Positions 56,631-64,000 of a DNA stretch of 64,000 bases are shown in pieces (position 1 is the first letter of the stretch; each line of letters begins with the position of its first letter). This DNA is from Cladobotryum mycophilum. Taxonomy: Eukaryota; Ascomycota; Sordariomycetes; Hypocreales; Hypocreaceae. Made by a program: the position numbers and the translations under genes. Under the pieces are notes generated by a model, which worked only from the letters and a program-made list of their open reading frames with translations, did no database searches and was not told where the DNA came from. The stretch spans positions 2,046,001 through 2,110,000 of the forward strand of contig CM071591.1 of NCBI GenBank assembly GCA_036429605.1. Reading direction: 5' to 3'.

Positions 56631-58586
56631 AAACATTTATTAAATTGATTAAAGAAGAAACAAGGAAAAAAAAAAAAAAAACCAAAAAAACAAAGACAGT
56701 ATGCAAAAAAAGGAAGAGGGGAAAAAAAATCGTTGGCAATGACTCGAGGGTGGCTGCGCGTGGTCGAAGCTTTGGTCCCGTTCCTGAAATCGTGGATATA
56801 CCGGGTTCGAAACAGTGATGCAGCTTGGCTACCGATTGCCGTTACTGCCGGTCATCACATTCTTTTTTCCTTCTCCTCTCCCTCTCCCCATGGGCATTGC
56901 TTTGCTTTGCGCAAGGGGGGCCTGTGTCAAGCCTGTCGGTGCATTGACTCGTCGACGTTGACGTTGACATCCATGGATCTATGGCCCTGGTTTCAGCGGA
57001 CAATGGGTGGATGATGTTCTCCTCCCTTATTGATCGTCGCGTTTAACCTCAAACATATGGTGAAGTCATAGATGACGGGGAGGGTCAAGTTGAGCAGGGA
57101 AAGATCAAAGCGCTTGTCCATCCTTTCACGACACGAAGAAGGAAAAAAACGCCTCCGGAGAAAATAATTCAATTGGCATGCAACAGCGGGTTGGTCCGGC
57201 GGGCGGCGGGAAAGCCAGACAGGGCCGGCCAGTCTACGAGAGGCCAAGGTCGGACGCCACATCAAAGCACAAAAGCACGCGAGAGAAGAGAGAGAGGAGG
57301 AGAAAGAGAGTAGATGGGTGTTTTTTCTTCTTTCCTTTTTTCTTTCTTCCCTTTTTTCCGTCGAGTGATCCCTGTTTCTCGCTACAAGAGTCATGTTGCG
57401 GCCCGCGAGGCAAATTGATTGAATACTGATAAACAAAGAAAAAGAAATCAAAAATTGATTAATGATTTGACCGCACGGAGTTAGTACTGCCGAACCTGAA
57501 TGCGTACATGCACTTGTAATAGCGACGTCGTACGGAGTCAAGGGAGTTTATAGTAACTGCAAGACGAGAGGTTTATAGCCCCTTGTGCGCGAAAAAAAGG
57601 TGTGTAATGCAAATGTACGTACGGAGCATGTATGTGTGTGTGTATGTATCTATGCAGGCCTCTATGGCCGAATGCATGGAATGTATGGATGATCAAATTA
57701 GGGCAGCTTTGCGGGAAAGCGAGCGTGTTGTTTATGCATGCATGTAAGTGTGAGTGTGTGAGTGTACAAGATTGCAATGTGCGGTGAAGGACAAACGAGA
57801 TTTTTGTTGGCTGATTTAGGAATCCAACGCCGTCGGCGCAGACGGTCACTCGTACATTACATATAGCGCAGCACCAATGATCACAATTGTCGAAATTATC
57901 TCCGGCGTCTGAATAGATGAGAGATCGTCTTTTTGAGGCTGCAAGCACGGGAAGGAAAGAAAAAAATGGAGTCAAATGAGGAGCCTCCAATAAACGCGAA
58001 TGCTCGAGACTGCATGCGCCGAGAAAAAGGTCGATCGAATGGGTGGGAGAGAGATCACAAAATAAGGTGGCTTAGATGGCGGACAAGCCGGACAAGGGGG
58101 AGGGGATTCAGCAGATGAGGGCTTCTTGTCCCCTTGCTTTCGCCGCCTAAAAAGACAAAAGAAAGCAATGAAATGTGAGCAAAATGTATTTATCCCACAA
58201 ACTTTAATCTATTTGGCACTAATTATCCCGCTTTTAGCCCCATTTACTAAGGAGGGCGTTCCCGTCCGGAACGGACTTCCGGCCACCTCCGGGGGTTGAC
58301 GACTCGATCTTAAAGGGCTCTACCATGTTGCTTGCTTGCTTGCTCGCTCGCTCGCTGCCAGTGTTGCTGCCCACCCCCAAATCCTCTTCGCAGCCCTAAG
58401 CAATCTTGGGTCATCCCAAAAACTGACCCTCTTCAAACTAGAACTATTCAGTGATTAGTATTCCTCTCCCGCAGGACACTTGCATTTTTAGTCACCAACC
58501 CATTCGGCTGTCGCGTCGAAGAGGTGGCGTGGCATAATCCTCCAAGACGCTTTTTGCTGTCTTTTTTATTTTTCTTATTCAGTTCA

Positions 58587-58630
58587 GGTTGTGGTTGTGG
58601 TTGTGGTTGTTGTGGTGGTGGTGGTGGTAG
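58587..58630. repeat. GGTTGT and GGT tandem repeats
   Basis: Hexanucleotide TGTGGT/GGTTGT copies passing directly into a GGT trinucleotide run. Confidence 0.9.
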
Positions 58631-59084
58631 TGCGCACACTGTATGCACTGGCAAGGTGTTATTTCCAACAAGGGATCGCCACCCACCTCCAACGGGAGAG
58701 TGAAAAAGGTGACGATAACGACGACCGGGGGGGCCAATGTATGTATTAGTCAGGCAATCCATTTACCACCCCCAAACCTTGCTCGGCCCAGCGAAAGAAA
58801 CAATTGGTTATCTAGGTTTCTGGTCCTTTTGATCTAATCGCAAGCGAAGACAAAAAAACGTGGGTCCATCACCACTCGCCAAGGCATGTGTGTCTTGTGG
58901 GACAGCGAAAGAAGGAAGGGAGAGAGAGAAAAAGGTGGTGATTTGAATGTCCCGTTTAAAGGTCGCCGATCAAACAGGGGGCGTTATTGGCCCGGGCAAC
59001 AGACAGCACCACTTTGCCCAGATCTCGTTTCGAAGAGGAGGGGGGGCATCATTAATCTATATTATTATGAACGTTTTAATGTTT

Positions 59085-59121
59085 TTATTAGTATTATTAT
59101 TATTATTCTTCTTCTTCTTTC
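59085..59121. repeat. ATT then TTC trinucleotide repeats
   Basis: A TTA/ATT run changes directly into a TTC run, giving a compound microsatellite. Confidence 0.9.
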
Positions 59122-59404
59122 GAGAAGTCTGAAAAGGCCCAAGCAAGGGCGAGTGGAGGAGGGAGGGGATAGACACATGTGGAGTAGGAAGTCAGTCTTC
59201 CGGACCCAGGATCCAAGACCTTCCCCTTCCGAAGCCGGGGGTGATAATGAATGAATGCACTGTGCTGTGCTGTGCTCTGCTCTCAATCCCTATCCTGCGT
59301 CGTTTCTTTGTCCGTGCCTCATCTTGATGTATGTCTGTGAACTGTTCTTGACGATCTCGCATGAACCAGGCAATAATTAGGGTCAACCGACGTGGGGTAG
59401 GACG

Positions 59405-59426
59405 AGAGAGAGAGAGAGAGAGAGAT
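59405..59426. repeat. (GA)n microsatellite
   Basis: Perfect GA repeat of about 11 units. Confidence 0.93.
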
Positions 59427-61633
59427 TCATTTCATCACCGATATCTTGGAAAAGGCAGATTAAATTAAATAGAACCACCTGAAGATGCTGGAAGCCAGCT
59501 CGACCAGGAACTTTGTTCCCTCACCCTCACCCTCCCTCTCACCCTATCTTCTACCACTCTCCGTACAGAGTACTCCGTACATGCCTACCTTACCTAGTAG
59601 TGGTATTCAGGCACAACCAACGTTTTTTTTTTTTTTTTGTTCGGTGCGGAGACGCTCATCGGCAGTTGACACGGGACTGGACACACTACCCAACGGCTCT
59701 TCTCTCCCCTCCTCCTCAAGACGGGGCCAATTAAGCCAGCATTCCTTACTGACTGACACTGACAGGTTGACTCGACCAGAGTCCAGGCTTTTGTCGCTTA
59801 TGCAAGGCGACCGTCTTCTCCTGCTATTCAATATTCATTTATACAAACTGCACAAGTGGGCATCGCTGGGTGGACAAGGCAGGTAAATAACTGTATTGTT
59901 TGTATGTGCAAGCAGCCAGACAGGACGCCCTGCCTGTTCTTTGGCGGATGTCATGCTCCCGGTAACAACTTATCCTAACGCACGAGTGAGACAGAGCAGA
60001 ACGGCAGCCCTGTCCATGACCACGGCCGGGTGTCTTCTGAGCGCAACTTGACGCCCAAGAGCTGGCCTCCTGTTTTTTTCCCTTCCCCTTCTTCTTCTTC
60101 CCTGATTTGTTTCTGCTCACTCCAAAAACGATGGGGGGACCATCTAATACTAAAAAGGTTCACTCCAAAAGTTCTCCACAAAATAAGAACCAAGGCAGAA
60201 AGCAGCAAACAAGTGAAACCCTTCTATGAGTTGTACAAGTCTGTATCTCCCTACTAACGGGCAAGCGGTGCGAGGAGCGCATATTTGCACATTAGCCATT
60301 ACTCAAAGGATGGCATATGGTTGGGTGCTCTGGATAGTGGTCAGATTTGGACGTTACTTGGTGCCAAGTTCTCGCGCGTTAGCATAGCCGCTAGATGATG
60401 TCGGTAATGCAAAGACAAGTTAACGTGGCGAAGATGATGGAATATGGCTTTTGTCCTGTTGGCAGATGAGCAACGGGAACTGAACCTACTGTCCGCCTGT
60501 CTGTTTGTCCGCATGCAGACAATATGAACGAGGCTTATACTTACCGCAAAGCATGCTAGGTGTGCCTGTGGACAAAGTTAGTTAGTAGGGTTTTTCAACC
60601 CTGGAGGGGAGAGAGAGATCCATGGCTGGCACAGTGGGAGGGAGGAGAGGGACACGAACCATGCAAGCCGTAAAATAATGATTACGGTGATGTGATGAGC
60701 GAAATTTTGCCAGAGCGCTTCCACCAAGCCATCTTGCGGGAATAAGCCATCTGGAAATAAACGAGGCGGAGGTGGAGGGAGGAGAGAGGAGAGAGGATAT
60801 GCCAAGTTTCCTTGACTTTCCTCATATCGCAAGCACCGCGCTTGTTGAGAGAATCTCCTATGCACGCGAGCCATCATCATCCATGGCCTAACAAGCAAAA
60901 ACGCTCAGTTTGATTTGCATTGGATCTTCGTTTACGGAGTACTCCCCCGCAAAGCCTTTCGAGCCTTTCCATTGCCAGGGGGCGTTTTCTTTGGCGCGCC
61001 TTGCGGGTCTTTCCCTGGCCTGGCCTGTAAGTTATATGGACATGGGAACTGATGCGAGTCTTGTCTGTGTGCGGAGTTTGCCCGTGTTAAGGGTAGGGAT
61101 GTCGTACCACGGCACTGCAGGGCAGCTGGCGGTAGACAGTTGTTTTTGACTCGAGGGAGAAGCGGAGACGGACTGACAGACAGAGACACACACAGTGAAA
61201 ACAACACGTCCATTTCGTTGTTTGCAAGGGTTATGGCGGCAACACTTGCGGCAACCTCCACTCGCACCGAACCCGCACCCGCACCCGCAGCAACGAAAGA
61301 AAACGGCGGTGGAAAAGAAGGTTAGGTTAGGTTAGGTCACTTGTGTACATTCGCGTTGATTCATGAGAAGAGAGAGAGAGAGAGAGAGGGGGAAGGATCT
61401 GATGGATCTGAAAACAGCGAGCGAGCGAGAGCAATGAGGTATGCGATGGATGGTGGATGGTTGGATGAATGTCTTTTTGGGCTTGCTCACTGGATTTAAT
61501 CTTTGCACTGTGCTTAGCAGCGCAAGAGAAGAGAATGAACATGGGCTTCTCCGAACTAGAAACCGCTGACAAGGTCTTGGTATGGGTGGTAACGCAGTGG
61601 ACATGATACTCTGTTGCCAGTTTCCTTTCTGCA

Positions 61634-61655
61634 TCATCATCATCATCATCATCAG
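61634..61655. repeat. CAT trinucleotide microsatellite
   Basis: Seven tandem ATC/CAT units. Confidence 0.92.
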
Positions 61656-63206
61656 CTGTATGAGGCACGTCCTCCGTATTTCCTTCACTCACGTACAGAG
61701 CACAGGCAACCTATTAAAACAAGTACACACGTACGGATGGACCCAACAAAGTACTCTTCAATGTATTTATGCTCTCATCAATGATTGTTGCCTTATGGGT
61801 ATTAGGCATGTTAGGACCTCTGGCCTGTGCTCCTCTTTGTGAGGTCCCTTACAGGGCTTTGATAGGTGCGTCCGCACTTGTCGCCCACTGGAGACTCGCT
61901 CTGAACATGCCCCGTACGAACCCCGGCAACATCCTCATTCTGCAATTCGTACAGTACAGGTGATGGCGCCGAATTAGCGCTAGAACAATACTGTGGATTC
62001 GGATTAACTTCACACTGTATGGGCCATCTACCTCACATTTCCAGACACCCCCACCCCTCCCCCATCCTCTCTCACCCATGTCCTGGTCACTGACTGACCC
62101 ATGATGCTTTATCCATCATCCATGCCTTCTGTAAAGGCTCCATCCATGCATGCATCTTGTCCTGAGTGGGTTGACTTGGGTGGATACTGAACAGGGTCCA
62201 ACTCTCTCAATTGACGGGGGCGGACAGGTTTTTCCACTTTCTTTATTACACCTCGCCCTCCCCGTCACTCCCGTCACAGCCTTTCTCCCACTCTGCTCCC
62301 TCGTACCTATGCTTCCCGTTGATTTTCTTCGGAGCGGACCAAGACGAGAGATCATTCAACATTGAGACATACCGAGCATCCGAATCAACGACTTTGGGTA
62401 TTTTGTATTATTTGGGTTTTTGTTTTTATCTTTTTTTAAAACCCTCACGACCGACGACTCCAAAGGAACAACACACACATTACTTGGGTTGCATCAAGGA
62501 AACAAAAAGGGACTGGAAGCAGGACTGACGGACCATCGAACTACTTCGTATTTCCACCCAATCGCAACTCACCACCCTTTTCGCCCGCCCTCTCCCGCTC
62601 CCAAAATTTGTTGTTACCATCACTAGCGGCAATCGACGACCGGCTCGACTTTAGACCATACGCTGGTTTCAGAAACGAAAAGAGGTCCATGGACGACGCT
62701 GTTTATTATACTACTTGACCCCGTCTCCCCCTTCGAACCGTCAACGTCACGCGAAGCAATCCATCCACCCCCTTGGAGGGTTGAGTGCTTGCTTGCTTAC
62801 TCGATCACCACATACATCGGCATCGACATCGACCTTGAGGCTTCAATCGGTGCAGCGTTTTACTACTGCTGCATCGACCGTAACACGATTGCAACATATA
62901 TTTCTTCGCTTTGCACATTGTATTATGCTTGCGAGGTAATCGAGCCTTGCATTTACGACTCCGAGTGCGTGCGTTTTCTTCCTTTACGCTTGGCATCTAA
63001 ACACGACTTGCTTTGCATTGTCTCTTTCGCTTGACACACTGGACGAATCATTTTATTTATTTATTTATTCTGACTGCTCGGCTTTCTATAGTCGGCACGA
63101 CAGTGTCATCTATCACCGACCACAACTTATCTGGCCTCTTCGATCCAACAACGCCGTTACGATTGCTCTCAAAGCGAAACTATCGCGGGAGACAAATTTC
63201 CGCGAA

Positions 63207-64000
63207 ATGGCCATGGACGCATTAAAGAATCTCACCAATAATATTCCTGATTGGCAACGGCGCCTTGAGGAACTGAGTGGTCAAATCAATAAGCGACAGG
63301 TCGAACTGGCTGCCCTTGCCGAGGCTAAGCCAAAGACCCGCTCTCTAAGGAACAAGGGTTCGACAGAATCACTCAAGCCCACCGATGATGGCCCCATGCA
63401 CATCTGTCTCGATGAAGAACCTACTCAGCAGCCAGTAGCTGTTTCACCTATCCAAAATGCTCTAGAAAAACAGCCTTCTCCTCCATCACCAATCAACCCT
63501 ACTGCTGCTCAGGGAACATCACCGCCTAGACGCATCTTGACACCCAGACTTGCCCATCACTCACAAGCTGCCAAAAAAAGGCAACGGACATCTTCTATTT
63601 CCTCTGGTGATGGACCTCGACCGGCTCAGCGCACCCGAAGTATGATCATCGTATACTATGACAGCTATGTTCAGGGATTCTTTGACGACATGGTTCGGTT
63701 CATCTCATCAAGTAGAAACTTGATGCGAAAAGCAAAGATGGCTGCCAAGGTCGCTCAGATTAAGCGTCTAGCTGAGATGGATCTGCCCGATGACGAGAAC
63801 ACCAGTGGAGATGATAGACCCATGCCCGAGACCTTACCGTCTCTGCGCCTCATGAGCAGTAGACGATATGGACCTGGCAGTATGCGCTTTGGTCCACCAG
63901 GTGCCCGTAACAGTACTCCTGATGTGTATGACGAGTTGGACAGGGCTCTTGAGTTTGTTCAGAGCACATGTGAGCATGGTGCTCATCAGTTCCTGAGAGA
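63207..64000 (+). CDS. Conserved uncharacterised protein (5' part, cut by window edge)
   Basis: Frame open from ATG 63207 to the window end: 264 codons, no stop and no required intron. Start MAMDALKNLTNNIPDWQRRL is followed by a short coiled coil (EELSGQINKRQVELAALAEA), a Ser/Pro-rich linker, basic KKRQRTSSISSG, then a conserved-looking segment RSMIIVYYDSYVQGFFDDMV with RNLMRKAKMAAKVAQIKRLA, and an acidic DLPDDENTSGDD. The last residues (DELDRALEFVQSTCEHGAHQ) also look folded. From memory this resembles a filamentous-ascomycete family of unknown function; I assign none. Codon use with frequent C/G third positions supports coding. It lies after a 9.5 kb gene-poor stretch. Confidence 0.75.
   Translation, partial: MAMDALKNLTNNIPDWQRRLEELSGQINKRQVELAALAEAKPKTRSLRNKGSTESLKPTDDGPMHICLDEEPTQQPVAVSPIQNALEKQPSPPSPINPTAAQGTSPPRRILTPRLAHHSQAAKKRQRTSSISSGDGPRPAQRTRSMIIVYYDSYVQGFFDDMVRFISSSRNLMRKAKMAAKVAQIKRLAEMDLPDDENTSGDDRPMPETLPSLRLMSSRRYGPGSMRFGPPGARNSTPDVYDELDRALEFVQSTCEHGAHQFLR

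Larger units (their letters stand above)
53657..63206. other. 9.5 kb gene-poor region rich in simple repeats
   Basis: No supported protein gene on either strand. Open frames of up to 182 codons (56993-57541 and 57538-57990, minus) are low complexity, lack domains and cannot be joined by good introns. The region has many mono- to pentanucleotide arrays, several palindromic TACCTAGTA and TACGGAGTA motifs, and scattered T or A runs. The right 1.5 kb, C/T-rich with short upstream ATGs, probably includes the promoter and leader of the last gene. A noncoding RNA cannot be excluded. Confidence 0.6.

Noticed and set aside
56790..56820. GGGTTCGAAAC, resembling a tRNA B box
   Set aside because: No A box at the right distance and no cloverleaf.
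56993..57990. 182- and 150-codon minus-strand frames in the gene-poor region
   Set aside because: His/Thr/Ser-rich translations of simple repeats, with no domain and no splice logic.
61321..61337. GGTTA triple repeat resembling a telomere
   Set aside because: Only three units and not the usual fungal TTAGGG; treated as an ordinary short repeat.
1..64000. Transposon, RIP-decayed element or viral insertion
   Set aside because: No transposase, reverse transcriptase, terminal repeats or strong AT-biased blocks were seen.

Overview
The window is a stretch of nuclear chromosome from a filamentous ascomycete, most likely a sordariomycete and perhaps Hypocreales. The grounds are short GT-AG introns of about 46-140 nt with CTAAC/CTGAC-like branch sites, the two-subunit fungal fatty acid synthase, Zn(II)2Cys6 regulators, a fungal septin and a gene density near one per 4 kb. 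Fifteen protein genes are complete or nearly so and one is cut by the right edge; the first is also cut by the left edge. I found no rRNA, tRNA, CRISPR array, transposon or secondary-metabolite cluster.

Layout, left to right: FAS1 (beta subunit, minus) and FAS2 (alpha subunit, plus) are head to head across 2.9 kb. LSM4 (minus) and a mitochondrial-type PPR protein gene (plus) are head to head. Next come a DHA1-type MFS transporter (plus) and a large Zn(II)2Cys6 regulator with a Gln-rich tail (minus). KU70 (minus) and ferrochelatase HEM15 (plus) share a 0.4 kb promoter. A CDC3/AspB-type septin (plus) has a 720-nt first intron that holds a 136-codon reading frame. FIS1 (minus) and SPC24 (plus) are head to head. 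They are followed by a small two-helix membrane protein (minus), a TatD-family metallo-hydrolase (plus), an unrecognised type I membrane protein (minus), an FMN-binding PNPOx-like protein (minus), a second Zn(II)2Cys6 regulator with a GC-AG intron (plus), a 9.5 kb gene-poor stretch rich in simple repeats, and the 5' part of a conserved but uncharacterised gene.

Most genes are unrelated housekeeping functions: lipid synthesis, RNA decay and splicing, haem, DNA repair, kinetochore, septum and mitochondrial fission. Only FAS1/FAS2 clearly work together, as the two chains of one alpha6-beta6 complex. I did not find a convincing new multi-gene system.

The strongest unexpected signal concerns the sequence itself. 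Six of the 16 genes (PPR, MFS, large regulator, KU70, septin, TatD) are broken by exactly one missing base, each time in a G/C homopolymer of 5-6. Adding one G/C restores a complete, family-like protein in every case. This looks like homopolymer under-calling in the assembly rather than six real mutations, although a strain-specific lesion cannot be excluded at any one site. The most interesting biological leads are the septin intron reading frame, very small first exons in several genes, and the zinc cluster split over three exons by a GC-AG intron.
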